DNA of 64,000 bases, from assembly GCA_019614645.1 (NCBI GenBank), contig JABWDB010000016.1, positions 2,790,001 through 2,854,000 on the forward strand, in the 5' to 3' direction. A model generated the notes under the pieces. That model searched no databases. It saw only the letters and a list, made by a program, of their open reading frames with translations, and was not told the origin of the DNA. Below are positions 1 to 11,760 of this stretch, piece by piece (position 1 is the stretch's first letter; each line of letters begins with the position of its first letter). The stretch comes from Stratiolaelaps scimitus. Its lineage: Eukaryota > Arthropoda > Arachnida > Mesostigmata > Laelapidae. Made by a program: the position numbers and the translations under genes.

Positions 1-435
1 TATCCAGCTGAAATCCATCAAGAGTTGGTTAGTGTGCGCGGCCATAATGCCCTAAGTCGACGACAGGTGTATCGTTGCTGTGCGCAGTTTAAGCAAGGTG
101 ACTGGGACATTAATGAACATTGAGGACGTCTACCCTTTTCCGAATCTCGATTCGACGAACGGATCGAAATGATCGAAAAAGCTTTTCAGCAAACTAGAGC
201 TTGGTCATTGACGGCTTTGTCGGCTGTATTTGAAACATGTCGTCGAATTATTAAAAATAATCTGAGAATGCAGAAAAATAATGCAAAATGGGTCCCTCAC
301 GAACTCGGTCCTGGCCAACTGAAAATGCGTGAGGCCTGTTCGCGAGACAATTTGAAGGCAGCAAAAAAGTCGCGTAGAGCATACCATTCTCTTGTGAACG
401 AGACATGCGTGCCGTTATTTTTGGGTCAGCTGAAT
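1..435 (+). mobile_element. Mariner-type transposase relic, N-terminal part, inactivated
   Basis: Frame 1 reads as the N-terminal part of a mariner-family (Tc1/mariner superfamily) transposase, the enzyme that cuts and pastes its own element. Seen: a paired helix-turn-helix DNA-binding region with EIHQELVSV, ALSRRQVYR and FKQGDWDIN, a second segment with the linker motif KWVPHELGPGQ (family consensus WVPHxLTxEQ), then REACSRDNL. The frame is broken by a TGA at 121-123, where the family has its GRP hinge. The segment SLVNETCV sits where the family has the first catalytic aspartate (GDET), so the Asp appears replaced by Asn. Immediately after, an (AT)n array (434-457) replaces the sequence, and the rest of the catalytic domain is not recognisable. 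The 5' end lies outside the window, and no terminal inverted repeat could be defined. This is an old dead copy; subfamily uncertain. Confidence 0.8.
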
Positions 436-457
436 ATATATATATATATATATATAT
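434..457. repeat. (AT)12 microsatellite
   Basis: Uninterrupted AT dinucleotide array lying exactly where the transposase homology of the mariner relic stops. It may have expanded inside the decayed element. Confidence 0.95.
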
Positions 458-1147
458 CACAGAATTTTACTAACTCATTCGCAAAACAACTTCGGGGCTC
501 AAAAGGCGTACGCATATAAAACACTCCGTGTTATTAATTTCTAAACGTAGAGATGTACTTCTTTCAGGTGAATCAATACAAAATGTGAATACTGCCCACC
601 TATGCAATAGGATTAATAAACAATTAATTCATCCCTGTGTGGGTGATAATTCTGTGATTGTTTCAACTCTAAAATAGTGGCTTCCCGGATTTCTAGCGGG
701 CTTTTGTGCTTCGGAGAAAGATCCGCCATATAGAGACGAACACATAAGTTGCAGGATGGAGAATTTCCGAGTCCTGCTGGAGTGTGTTTCTCGGAAATCG
801 AGAAGGTAAGGGACGGATCCCTGGATAACTTGACTCGAAGCGAGGGCAACTTTAGCTCCAGGAAGCTGACAAGGCGATACATTCTAGCATACAATGAGGG
901 AACACAGATCATAAAGGCAATTCGTTAATTGTTTGATGTCTCAATACTGAAAATATTAGCGCACCCAATAGTTGCTATTTTCACAGGTGACCGCAGATCT
1001 CTATAGAATTGAATTATTCTTGCAGGGAACATCATCTGATCAGCCGGTTAACGTCACTTAGCGAGGCGGTAGGAAAAGTGGGGGGGGTTGATGCCATATT
1101 TTTGGGCGGATATATCTATCTAATGAGAATCAATATTTATCTCCCAG
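458..1147. other. Gap between transposase relic and P450 pseudo-exon, no gene seen
   Basis: About 690 bases with no recognisable protein or RNA. Sequence around 613-912 has an open frame on the minus strand without family resemblance. I compared it by eye with the exons of the downstream P450 and saw no other P450 exon, so the pseudo-exon that follows appears solitary. A short G run occurs at about 1080-1087. Confidence 0.6.
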
Positions 1148-1311
1148 CCAAGTGGGCATGTCCCTAGGAAGCTTTCGCAAACACGAAAATGCTCGTTCAC
1201 GTCGGAGTTAATCCGCAACGATGCCGGCAAGAGCGCCGAGGTAAGGCTCTCCCGCAAGCAACATCTCTCCTCTCAGAGTGCATTGAGCAGGCGCTGGTGT
1301 TCGTCAGTTGA
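1148..1311 (+). pseudogene. Isolated pseudo-exon: last exon of a cytochrome P450
   Basis: This stretch aligns with the last exon (6737-6915) of the intact P450 downstream. It even keeps the preceding splice acceptor context (pyrimidine-rich then CAG at 1145-1147). Readable remains: KWACP, then a TAG stop (1165-1167) where the functional gene has the Gly of the heme-binding loop, then EAFA. Near the end SECIEQALVFVS and a TGA stop (1309-1311) match SEPIQQPLVFIS of the functional copy. The heme-ligand Cys codon (TGT, 1159-1161) survives. The region in between has an approximately 11-base deletion and a 2-base insertion relative to the functional exon, both shifting frame. No other exon of this copy was found within the window. 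It is best explained as a remnant of a tandem P450 duplication. Confidence 0.85.
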
Positions 1312-2418
1312 TCCTTATATCACTTTGACAGATCTGTAAGCGATTGAGGACGGCAATGCCAATCATGTAAAGCTTGTCGTTGCCTAGCGAGGAGGTATTT
1401 CAGTGAATATGGAATCGTCGAAATGTAATAATCGAGAGATGTTGAGATGCTGTCAACGATCGCAAACCGAATAGCTATCTTTAGAAACGCGGATAAATAC
1501 ATCTGTACTCCTCAATGTGGAAGCGAAGCATGTGCGCCTTGCCCGATTCATTGTCATCTATCAAGAACTATTTTGCTTATCAGGCACGAGTCAATCATTG
1601 ATGAATTTCTACGAGGAGATAATTGCAATAGACACAGCAAAAACGGTAGAATAATCTTAAGTTATGGCTACTTCCAATGCACATGAGAAACTTCGGACAA
1701 TTCAGTTTTCTTTGTGTCGAGGGTGGAGCGGGAGTTGCATGTTCATTCTGATAATGCTGTGTTTAAATCCAATTAACATTTCAAAGTAGCAAGTCACACA
1801 GGCTTAGTTGCCGCATGATTCTGTTTCTTTTTTATATGGATACACAAGATGATAAGTCACTATAAGCCCTTAAACATCTCTCATCAATCCATCTGTCTGT
1901 CTATTAGTCGTGGTATGAAATGGTACCCTCGTCATGGACAACAACAAACACAATGGCTTCGACGATACTAACGATGATGATGGCCTTGGAGAGATGGAAT
2001 CGTCAGGGAGAGAATGCAAGAAACATCTCGCCTCTTCCGAAGGTTAACGTGGTGACTAATATAATAGCAATATCACTCGTCACTGACACACAGGAACTCG
2101 CTGTGGTCAGTTCAGTGTGAGGATAGTGAATAACATCACAAGATTCGTTCCTAGTTGTAAACAACAAATATCGATAAACGCCCTAAATGATTCTACCGGA
2201 TAGCGTATGCGTGATTGTGTGCCACAGATAGGGCAGCATAGTTGTCCAGCTTGACAACTTTCATTCTGTTGAAGACCAATACAAATCTGGCTGAATTGTT
2301 TTCGTCGTCCACTTGTTTTCACGGGTATATCGAAACAAGAAAAGGACTCAAAGAAGAAGAGGGCTTCTTACTGCAATCGGCACCGCTTGTATACTCACAT
2401 TGAATCGCCGCAGCACGC
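1312..2418. promoter_or_regulatory. Upstream region of the P450 gene
   Basis: About 1.1 kb between the pseudo-exon and the P450 first exon. No coding sequence is supported; the short open frames here have no family features. It should contain the P450 promoter. Two overlapping arthropod initiator-like TCAGT strings occur at about 2107-2116, but no convincing TATA box at the right distance was found, so the transcription start is unknown. Confidence 0.4.
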
Positions 2419-2448
2419 ATGAGTGACGCAGGAACGACAGCGGACTAG
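2419..2448 (+). promoter_or_regulatory. Short upstream ORF before the P450 start codon
   Basis: An ATG at 2419 opens a nine-codon frame (MSDAGTTAD) closed by TAG at 2446-2448, eight bases before the P450 start codon at 2457. If the transcript begins upstream of 2419, ribosomes would meet this ATG first, so it could damp translation of the P450. Whether it is in the mRNA cannot be told from sequence alone. Confidence 0.45.
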
Positions 2449-2456
2449 ACATCGCG

Positions 2457-5400
2457 ATGTATCTACAACTGTGTATTGTGTTCCTGTGTGCGCTTCTTGT
2501 GGGGCATTGGCTGCGTTGGAGGGGGCTGATTGGAAAGAAAAGAAATTTACCACCAAGTTACTACGGATTGCCCATAGTCGGGGTGCTGCCGTTTATGCTA
2601 TGGAGGAAGGATCACATAACACAGGCTAGGGAGATATCTAAACAGCGTGGACCCGTGTTCAGGTGCGTGACAACGTACTTCGATCTAGGATTCCTATGCA
2701 GACAGCCCCAAGTTAGTTAATGAATGGTCTTCTCATTCTGTCACGTTTCTATGCATGTTCTATAAGTAACTTTTATAAGCCTATACGGGCGTTTTATGGT
2801 CTCCAGGTGCACCAAACCAAATGAAGATAATTTTAGGCACGAATTTAAGGCGATCTATTTATCTGGTAGAACGTATGTTAATGAACGAATCGAAACACTG
2901 CTCTATTACACAAGAAGAATGAATTCGGCTTCTAATTTGCAACGAATCCCAATCTGCTCTATAGCAGCATGCAGACGGAAAACTCACATCAATTCGTACA
3001 TCAGTCGTGATAAGTCATTCTTATTAGACGTTTAAGATCATCATACGTTCTTCATGCTGTATTTTCAACGCGTAACGTGGCCCATTTAGACTTCGAATTG
3101 GTTGGATCGACGTGGTGATCGTGAACGGGTCAACTTGTGTCAAGGAGGCTCTGAAGAATGATGATCTCCTGGGAAGGCCAAAGATAGCCATCTTTGAGCT
3201 CATCAAGAAGGTTATGCGCGCTGACCGTTAGTAGATCTGATAATTAGTTATTTAGCATTGACTACTAAAGTTATATATTGTCAACAAAAAGACCAGCCAG
3301 CGACAGGCTTCAGTTGGTCAGGGACAGACCTCGTCCTTCAAATATTTTTCGTCTGTCAGTGACTTCAGTCCTCATCCGGCTTTCAATGAATTGCCACAAG
3401 TCACAATCAAGCTAACCCGACTAATCCCCACTATACTATCACAGTTCCCTCGCAAAGGTCGAGATTTGCGAAAATGACACTTTCTGTCCCTTCGAGTATC
3501 AAAGTTTACTTTCAAGATAGCATTCGTTACAGTAGCGCCCAACTCTTCTGTGTCTTATCTAACGTATTCTGTCCTGCAAAGAGTACACTATTCATGTAAC
3601 CTCATGCGCTTGTGAAAATGCTGGTGATCTTATGTATTATGTATCAGACTATAAGATAATGATAGCGTGATAATAATGTACAATGGTTATGATCTGTTAC
3701 AGCCTTCATCACGATGGAGGGTGAGCACTGGAAAACTATTCGGAACTTCTCGGTACATGCGTTAAAAGACCTTGGCCTCGGTAAAACCCCTGTTATGGAG
3801 AAGAAAATTCAGGTATGTTTGATAACCAGTTTGGCCACATTGGTATAGAATCGTATATGTCGCAGCCTAGAAGCCGAAAAAGCTGGGTCCTGAATACTTT
3901 ATTCGGGCTTCATTGTCCACCCTATCATATCATAATGTTCCCGTGAGAAATCAGAGCAGTGCCTGCGTGTGCCGTTCAATTTCCACTCCGACTATGAGTA
4001 TCGCTATTGTGACGATAGACAAACGATAGATCCATTCCATAAAAGTGAAGTTTCCTGAAAATGCCATCTGTTTACTTGGCTCTATACGGCATTAACAAGA
4101 AGAAAGTCAAGGCCTGATGAGGCCTGCTCGTATTAGGGAGAGAGCTATCGAAAATACCCTGCAAGGTGCATGATGTCAGAGTCGTTTGCGAGTCAAAATC
4201 AAGTCGTATTGTACGTGAATCGAAGCAATTCGGAACCAAAATTAATTTTGGTATTTGAGAAAGAAGCTGCATCGCTCCATGAAAACTGTACATCTGCTGT
4301 AAACCCTGATTTCATGTGAACAGGAGGAAATCCAGTATTTCTTGGATGATGTGGCGAGGGTTCAGGGAGCCCCGCACGATCCTCGTCAGTTCCTCCTGTC
4401 ATCGGTGTCAAACAATATTGCCACTCTCCTGTTCGGCGAGCGTCTACCGTATGACCACCCCCGGCGGAAGGATTTCAATACTTTCCTTCTCGCCTTCCTC
4501 CAGGGTGCGTCATATTTCATCGTCTTCAGTTTTGTGCCTCTACTGATGAAATCCTTAGTCTTCATAGGGATCAAACCAGCGAAGAAGCTCCTCGAAGCTA
4601 CTGACCTAGCAAACGCTGCATTCACGTAAGTGAGCTGCAATAGAGGCGAAGCGCCATCTCACGCTCAGTTGGAGAGGTGATGTTTTTTTTTGAAGAAGAA
4701 GACATTCAATTTGGAATTTAAAGTAATCATATTTCATAAGGCGAACCTGACATTCAACAAATTTTAGCACAGTCACCATCTACGCTCGGAGTATCAAGTA
4801 GTTTAATCCTAACACTGATGCAATTTATTGTGGTACCATTCAAATAGCATTGTGTTTTTCTACACATCGACCTCTCTGTTCTAGGCGAGAAATTGACCAG
4901 CATATTAAGAACTTCGATGAGGACGATAGGCGGGACTTCCTTGATCACCTACTTCTAAAGCAGAAAGAACGTCCTGAAATGTTCACACGTGAGTGGCGCA
5001 ACTGGATCTCTGTAACTAAATCGTGTTCGGGGTGGATAGTGTGAGACACGGAGTGATGTAGCCCCTTACATCATCATTATCGAGAGTAGTCGTAACAATA
5101 ATTGTTTCATTACAACTAATTAATTAAATAAAATCAGCTGACGTTGCTTATCGTATTTGCGACAGCTCGAGTTGTCCGCGGAGCTTGCATCGTCCTCTTC
5201 GGGGCAGGCAGTGACACAACAAGGATCTCTGTTGAGTACCTATTGCACCTCTGTGTTGCACACCCCGACCTCCAGGAACAGATGCATCAGGTATACATTG
5301 GCACTTTTTTTGGCTATCTGGTCGAGATAATTCTTTCTAAATCTGCTCAATGCAAGCCTTATTTCAAGGACACATTTTTGGAACGTTCGAATTTTCTGTT

Positions 5401-6915
5401 GGTGTCCCGCACGCTAGAAAATCGATTTCCTTTTAACCCGACGTGGAACACGTTCAATTTACACTGCAGGAGATCATTCGAGTTGTTGGGGATACTCGTT
5501 TGCCATGTTGGACAGACAAGGATCAGCTGCATCTCGTTAACGCGTTTATACAAGAAAGGCATCGCATATTCTCGATTGCGCCTCTGGGAATTTTCAGAAG
5601 GTACACAACATTGATCCGTTGATATATAGAATAAATTTGATAAACCATATCAAATTGGCAGTAAGTATTTCGGAGACGTTGTAAACTGCTCATACAGCTT
5701 TGATGCGTAGTGTGTACTCAAAATTAACAATAGTCAAAACAGAAGCTATCACCCTAATTCGAAACCTATAACATTAGACCCTATGCCCATAACGTGTTTG
5801 TCATAACGTGTTGCAAAACTAGATCAAACTCTATTGACCCGTTTCAACTAATAATATTCGTACAAATTTGGATAAAGCGGCCGGTTGCATACAAAATGCT
5901 TCCTGCTGAAAGGCAATTACAACTCGTTAAGGTCAAATATGATTTCACAAGAACTAGGTGGACATTGTGCAATTACTTGTATGAGCGTACTAAGTGAAAT
6001 GCAATACAAAATGGGTACAAATGACTGCATCGATTACAGGAACCATTAAAGCTCAAATTGTTTGTGTACTAAAATACGACTTTTACAAAATTATTATCTT
6101 TGATCTTTTCTGGTTCATCATCGATAGGGCGACGCGTGACACCAAGATCGCCGGTTTCGATATCCCCCGTGGCACCGTTGTAATATACAATATCGACAGT
6201 GTGCACAGTGATTCAACCGTGTTCAAAAATCCTGGCGAGTTTAATCCCGGCCGTTTCCTCGATGGCGAGGCCAAGTTCATCCAGTGCAACGATGTCATTC
6301 CGTTTGCTATCGGTGCGTACGAGTCGACGAGCAGTATGTAGAAGAAGTGCAATATCATTGATTTTCTAAACCGACATTTGTTGTTAGAATGAAAGTTAGA
6401 CATTCCCAGTCTGAAAAGGCCTGTTTAGAATCTACTGCAGGCGGCAATCGGAAAAGCAAAGCGGATCACTCTTCCTCTGTTGAGTGGGGCCTGTTCAAAG
6501 GGTAGGTTACAGTCGTTGGTTTCGCCTCCACCGATCTTTTTCGTAACGCGTGGATGCCAAAGGCGACGATAGATGCACAACAGGGCGGGTCAAGGACTCA
6601 GTAGCTTCTGAGGTTAGAGAGTGGACATTTGATTGAAATATGTCGCAACTCACTCGCTTCGAGTATGTCCCATGGATGTGACCACTTCGGTCAAAGTATC
6701 CACTGCTGTATATAACGTTTGCTACTCATATTTCAGGCAAGCGCGCATGTCCGGGAGAAGCTTTCGCAACCTTTGAGATGTTCCTGTACTTTACCGCAAT
6801 CCTTCAGCGATTCCGGGTGGAAGCTCCGAGAGGAACCGAGGTGAAGCTATCGCGTGCAGAACAGTTCTTTTCAGAGCCCATTCAGCAACCGCTCGTTTTC
6901 ATCAGTAGGTCTTAA
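2457..6915 (+). CDS. Cytochrome P450, clan 2-like, nine exons, 492 residues, intact
   Basis: A heme-thiolate monooxygenase, expected on the ER membrane and working with NADPH-P450 reductase. Exons: 2457-2662, 3090-3226, 3703-3812, 4324-4625, 4885-4988, 5166-5290, 5470-5600, 6128-6312, 6737-6915. All introns are GT-AG and phases join without a stop (1479 bases). Seen: N-terminal membrane anchor (residues 1-19), proline hinge LPPSYYGLP (31-39), helix C WKTIR (124-128), helix I oxygen-activation motif AGSDTT (300-305), helix K ExxR (E357, R360), PERF-region variant NPGRF (411-415, Glu replaced by Gly), and heme loop FAIGKRACPG with ligand Cys438. Length is normal for the family. The acceptor at 5164-5165 was chosen over AG at 5136-5137 because only it keeps phase. 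Clan 2 (CYP2-like) placement rests on overall resemblance; the substrate (xenobiotic or endogenous) cannot be inferred. The pseudo-exon at 1148-1311 is its closest relative in the window. Confidence 0.95.
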
Positions 6916-7445
6916 ACCACAACTACGAGTGTTAATGACTGCTGCTCCTGCTGCGGCTTACGTTAGAGTTGTGGCTTGGGTCCCAACGATAGAGCACGCC
7001 GTACACGTCGTATCATTGTAACGTGAACACACACACACACAAATGAGAACCTCAACCAAGACTGAGATCTACTCGTTCTGTCTTCAAGTAGAAGCAAGGT
7101 GTTTCAGACCCCACTTCAATTATGGGCCCTCTCATCGGCGGAGATGTCGTTGCCACAAAATACATTAAAATTACTATGTAGCGTTGTATCGGCTGTAGGA
7201 TTGGTTAATACCGTAGATAGCCTACGAGATAAGAGTCCGGAGTGAATCGAATAGCCTGACTGTGAAACGCCCAGTAATGGTGACTTAGATATGCGCGTAA
7301 ATACTTATAGTTCACATCGGTACCACAATACATTTGCCTCCATCGCTATCAATGGCAGCAAACTATTAATGATGGCACAAAGGTAACCACATGCGCACTG
7401 TTTTCCCTCCAAATCACATGCGTATAGAGCTTGTAAATCAATAAA
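6916..7445 (+). terminator. P450 3' untranslated region with candidate polyadenylation signals
   Basis: Two candidate polyadenylation hexamers follow the P450 stop codon: ATTAAA at 7164-7169 and canonical AATAAA at 7440-7445. Either would give a 3' untranslated region of roughly 270 or 550 bases. A short (CA)n run lies at about 7027-7040. No open frame of interest. Confidence 0.45.
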
Positions 7446-9203
7446 CTAGCGTCTACCTAAAGCAGCCGCTTTTTGCACCAAGATTCGATTGTTATTATTA
7501 GAACTACGCGAACCTTTTCCAGCAATGATTTCCGAGAAAAATCCCGTGAATATTCGCTTCGTATCGTCTCTGCTCTGTGTCCAACCATACGCCTATGTGT
7601 GTGCAGAAGGTGTTTGAGTCTGCTGAACGAAGGGAGGAACTAGCATCACTTATTATTAAATCAATCGACTGAATCTAAAGGAATATCGTGGACGTTAAAT
7701 GTTTGCTGAAAGTCAGCCCCCGGAGAACAATAACGTAGACTGAATCCAGCAAAATAACACCGTTGACAGGTTGTGCACCACGAGAGATTTCGGTTGATCT
7801 GCTTTGTGGAGCAAAACAAACAGATTTATCATTTGCCATTTTGCCTATTCGCAATTCATTTCGTTGTAAATAACACGCTCAATGCTATTGCCTCTGCTGT
7901 GGCGTATCTGTAGTGCGCAAGTGAGCTGAATTCAGAAGCCCTCTATGAAGGGAGCGTCACACAGTGCTACACTGAGAGAGGATGAACTGCAGCAAGGCAC
8001 TGGCATGGCCATCCATCTCTGACACTTGTAACAAATGACCGGGCCAAGCTGACTCGCCAGGCACCGCCCACCGTCTTAGATACTATTGCCTGAACGGCTA
8101 ACATGGCAGGAGCTTCTGTCGAAGCAAAGTCCGTTTATCGTTGGATAAAATTTCATCAAACGCTCAGTTGAATCGATTCAAGGCTGTGGAGTGAAATTTT
8201 TGTATCTCGTATTTGCTCAATTTATGATTGGCTATGTCCATCTTTGGGAAGCGTTAATGGTTAGTCTGTACGATTTCGATTCGGCGGGATATTATTGAAG
8301 TATAATAGTATATAATACATTAATCGAATTAACCCGGGATTGTGGGTAAAGAGCTTATTATACAACTATTTATATGCAAAAATTTCCTGAATATGTCAGA
8401 TTTGATAGGCTCAGGAGGTATGTGATACATATTTTCAAAAATTGATTAACGCAGCACGGAAAATCCCGCCGTTGGTTTTGTTCATTTTTTACATAATAGT
8501 TAGATCGAAGACCGGTGCCTGAGAAAAGTGAATCTCTGCAAACGCAGCATAGAACAAACTTCCGACGGTGCCTTAAACCCCCCCCCCATTCGACAAAGAT
8601 GACAAAGCTGTTCACCGTTACTAAAAACCTGCAAATTCTATTTTGGAATGATTGACTATGTGAAAGCAGCGCAAATATGCGAATGATGAGGCAGCTTCTT
8701 CTTTTTGAGAGGAGAAAATTGATGCACCTGGATAACCGGAGGATAAAATAGAGTTACCTGGTTGAAGACCACGATTGACCTATCTATCATTTACTCATAG
8801 GCTTTGGTCAGATTCACATATGCTTTGCGCCTAAAGTTGCAACCTTCGTCGTCAATAGCCCCGGTAAAAAAGGCCTTGCAGGTGACCGACATTTGAAGCC
8901 GAAACTAACTAATTGATCGGCTTGGCAAATGGCAAACGCCCGTTCCTTATGAGCTGTGTTCGACCCAACGGAATTGCAAACAATAAGACATCCATTACAG
9001 AATACGCTATTTTTCCATCTTCTTGGAAGCATTTTTGAAATTTGAAATCAACGAGCTGTGTCGTCGACTATTATGTGATTTATTTTCGCGCAGATGTCAC
9101 TCACGTACCAAATATAATATCACTTGCTTCAAGAAACCCTCAGTCCGAAGAAAGAATGCATCTTGAAGAACAGAACTCTTTAGCGTATGTGCCTTATTCT
9201 ATC
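7446..9203. other. Intergenic DNA, no gene recognised
   Basis: No coding or RNA gene supported. A C10 homopolymer lies at 8578-8587. The AT-rich string at about 8284-8325 resembles one at about 32907-32936 (both begin CGGGATATTAT and share TATAATACATTAA), perhaps two copies of an old repeat. Confidence 0.5.
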
Positions 9204-9223
9204 TATATATATATATATATATA
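9204..9223. repeat. (TA)n microsatellite
   Basis: Twenty-base TA array, about 45 bases from one copy of a dispersed repeat whose second copy (13336-13375) also has a TA array nearby. Confidence 0.9.
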
Positions 9224-9264
9224 CTATCAATATGAACTTCATCATATTTCGTCATAGTAGTCAA

Positions 9265-9300
9265 CGCATTTATTCAAACGTACAGTAGTTAGAAATTATT
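9265..9300 (+). repeat. Dispersed repeat, copy 1
   Basis: The sequence around TTTATTCAAACGTACAGTAG is matched at 13336-13375 with a few substitutions (TTTATTCAAACATACAATAA). Both copies lie within 70 bases of a (TA)n array. This suggests two relics of one interspersed element of unknown class. Confidence 0.55.
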
Positions 9301-9569
9301 TCTTTTCTATTCTCTTCGTCGTATGTAATATATCGATAGATTATGCCAGATAAATGAGCGAAGGTGTACTAAGCTCTCATCGAATCCAAACTGCATTTCA
9401 GGTTGTTCTCTTATAATAATAATAATAATAAAGTATCAGTCCAAAAAGTATACGAGACAGTTATACACCCATTATTTTGCAAATTTGAAGTCCGATTTCA
9501 AATGAAAAAGTAAATGAATACTGAGGGCCGATCAGCCACCAACATTGGAGTACGTACGCATAGAGATAA

Positions 9570-9601
9570 CATATGACCTCTCACATGGAGGTCATCATAT
9601 G
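9570..9601. repeat. Short inverted repeat
   Basis: CATATGACCTC (9570-9580) pairs with GAGGTCAT-ATATG (9588-9601) with one bulged base and a 7-base loop. Too short to assign a role. Confidence 0.6.
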
Positions 9602-11691
9602 ATTGATAAGAATCACGAGCTACCGACCAGCCGGCACCGGGTAATAAATTATCAGGGGAGAAACTCATAATGCATAAAAAAAACAACATACTAGATAGAA
9701 AAACTACCTTGATTGAAAAACTTTTGATTTCAAAAAGGTTGTGCATCGGTTGCCGACGATTGCCTCCACCCGTGCAATAGTACCAGAACTAATTATAAAC
9801 ATTGAGATTAAAACATGCACACGTATTCAGTACAAAGGTAACAGCCCCAAGTGGGACGTAACCTAAAACCGAATCTAGTATTATCATATCATGGAAGGAC
9901 TGAACAATCTGCTCCAGAATAATTTCACTCTTCCCCACTCTGACGCTGCCCATTGCCGCTCTCGTCGACTCCTGCTGCTCCTCCTTCTCCTTGTCATCCT
10001 TTTCGGACTATTAAAGTGCCATCATAGTTTTGTCTCGTGCACAGCACCTCGAGGGGAATTATTACGATGGCGGTGGATTTTTTCGCCAGCCTGCGCCGGG
10101 CAACGACGACGGCTATGCTTAAAGAACTCTCAGGGTTTTTGTCGCAATCCGAACTGAGCTATTCGTCTAGTGTCGACCCCTTCATCCCTTGAGATTCGAA
10201 CGGTTCGGGGGTAACGACCGTCATTGCGAGAATCGCTCAATCTTCGCAATGATTTCGCAATACCCAACTCAGCTTCCGCCTTCTGTAGTCAATTCAAATG
10301 TATCGAAAACGATTCAGCTTTCAGATTTCAGATGGATGAAGTTCTCTGTGTGTGTGTGTGTATCTGTGCTGGTGTTGAGAATAGCCCGCCCTCGCGGCCC
10401 CGCCGCCACGCACTGAGTTCACACACCCCGAATTTACATGGTGCAAATACTTGCCACTTTACACTCGACAAAGTTTGTCAGCGCTGTTCGACTAAAGAAC
10501 AGGACGCCCCTTCAAGGTGATCGAGCTGTCCCGCAATAGTGGACAAAATAGCTAGTTTCATATGATTTCCTTGCTTGCTTATTATTACTACATCTGTCGA
10601 TTGAATAATGGGATTTATCTTTTACTTTTATTTGAGGGGAGAAAATTTTCTTCTTTATCTTTTACTAAATACTATGTATTGGACGAAGAAAAATCACGTA
10701 GAAATATGATCTTATGAAGCAATGCCGAAAGCATTGCCGTGTACGCTAGCTGCGCGGACATATTCTATTGCTATTTCAAGCTGGCAGACCTACACACATA
10801 TGTGAAGTAAATGTAGCATCGTCACTGTGTCTACTACTATCACCTAGATCAACAGAACATGTCAGATTTGTTATCTATAGATAAGATATTGAGTGCGTAG
10901 AGGAGCGAGTTTTGACAAACTACCGAATAAGTTAAGTGTTTGCCACTTGGTACCCTTGACCATCTGTGATGAGCTAGACTTCTACATATATGTAGATTCA
11001 TCCAAGAAAGTAATCCCTTCTAAGCCTTCCATTAAACACTGTGAATGTTACCATTCCCACTTAAGAGCCTTCGGAGATATGAGCTTTCACGGTGCTAACC
11101 ATATGCATCAATCCCATTGGTGTGGGCCGACTTGGAAAGCGCATTCGTTTTCCTCTGTTTATGGCGTCGCTCCACTCCCACGACGATAGCAGGGTCCCCA
11201 ATACACTTGAATATGGTAGGTCTAGTAGTTGCGAGAATATTTCGTTCTATCGTGTTTATCTCGACATTGCGGGGCAACGGGAAAAGTGTCGAAGAAAAAA
11301 CATACTCGACACAACTGACATATAAGAGAGCTTAAGCATTGTAAAATTGCAGCTCCTTTAATTAACCAATAAAGCGTTACCTTTACCTTACCCCAACTGA
11401 CAGAAATTGTAGCGTCAAGACGAATGCCACAGGTGAGCTCGCATAAACGGTAAACGCGACAATATGAGCAAGTTTCATGACAGCGTTCAAACACAGCTGG
11501 TAGTATGGAAAATAAGGATACCGCGAGCTTCTGGACAGTGTCCACCGCCTCCTCAATTTTACTGTGGTACAATGCAATCTACTGTATAATAGTTGCGACC
11601 GTTGTTTTTTTTAAACAAGCAGAGATATGTGCACACATCTCGAATGAATTGCAAACAAACCTCTGATATCTCTGACGTATCCGTGGCGTGG
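9602..11691. other. Intergenic DNA, no gene recognised
   Basis: Several open frames below 100 codons exist on both strands (for example 9891-10157 plus and 10893-11189 plus), but none has domain motifs, good start context and splice signals together. A (TG)n run sits at about 10347-10362. Confidence 0.5.
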
Positions 11692-11760
11692 TGGCGCCCT
11701 AGTGGATAATGATACAGGGGAAGCGTCTTCCAGTTTGCTTTAAATAGTTGTTCGAAAGGG
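11692..11760 (+). repeat. Possible tRNA-derived SINE fragment (weak)
   Basis: TGGCGCCCTAGTGGATAA (from 11692) resembles a polymerase III A box, and TTGTTCGAAAGG (from about 11748) a decayed B box, spaced about 57 bases. No cloverleaf can be drawn, so if real it is a degenerate SINE head rather than a tRNA gene. Confidence 0.25.

Noticed and set aside
5138..5165. Alternative start of P450 exon 6 at AG 5136-5137
   Set aside because: Using it breaks the reading frame from exon 5; the acceptor at 5164-5165 restores phase and the expected helix I sequence.
5291..5614. Read-through of P450 exon 6 into the following intron as one long frame
   Set aside because: The continuation lacks P450 features, while exon 7 in another phase gives the correct helix K region.
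11092..11325. INPIGVGRLGKR resembling the GAPDH nucleotide-binding start
   Set aside because: Only a few residues agree, the rest of the frame bears no GAPDH features, and no further exon was found.
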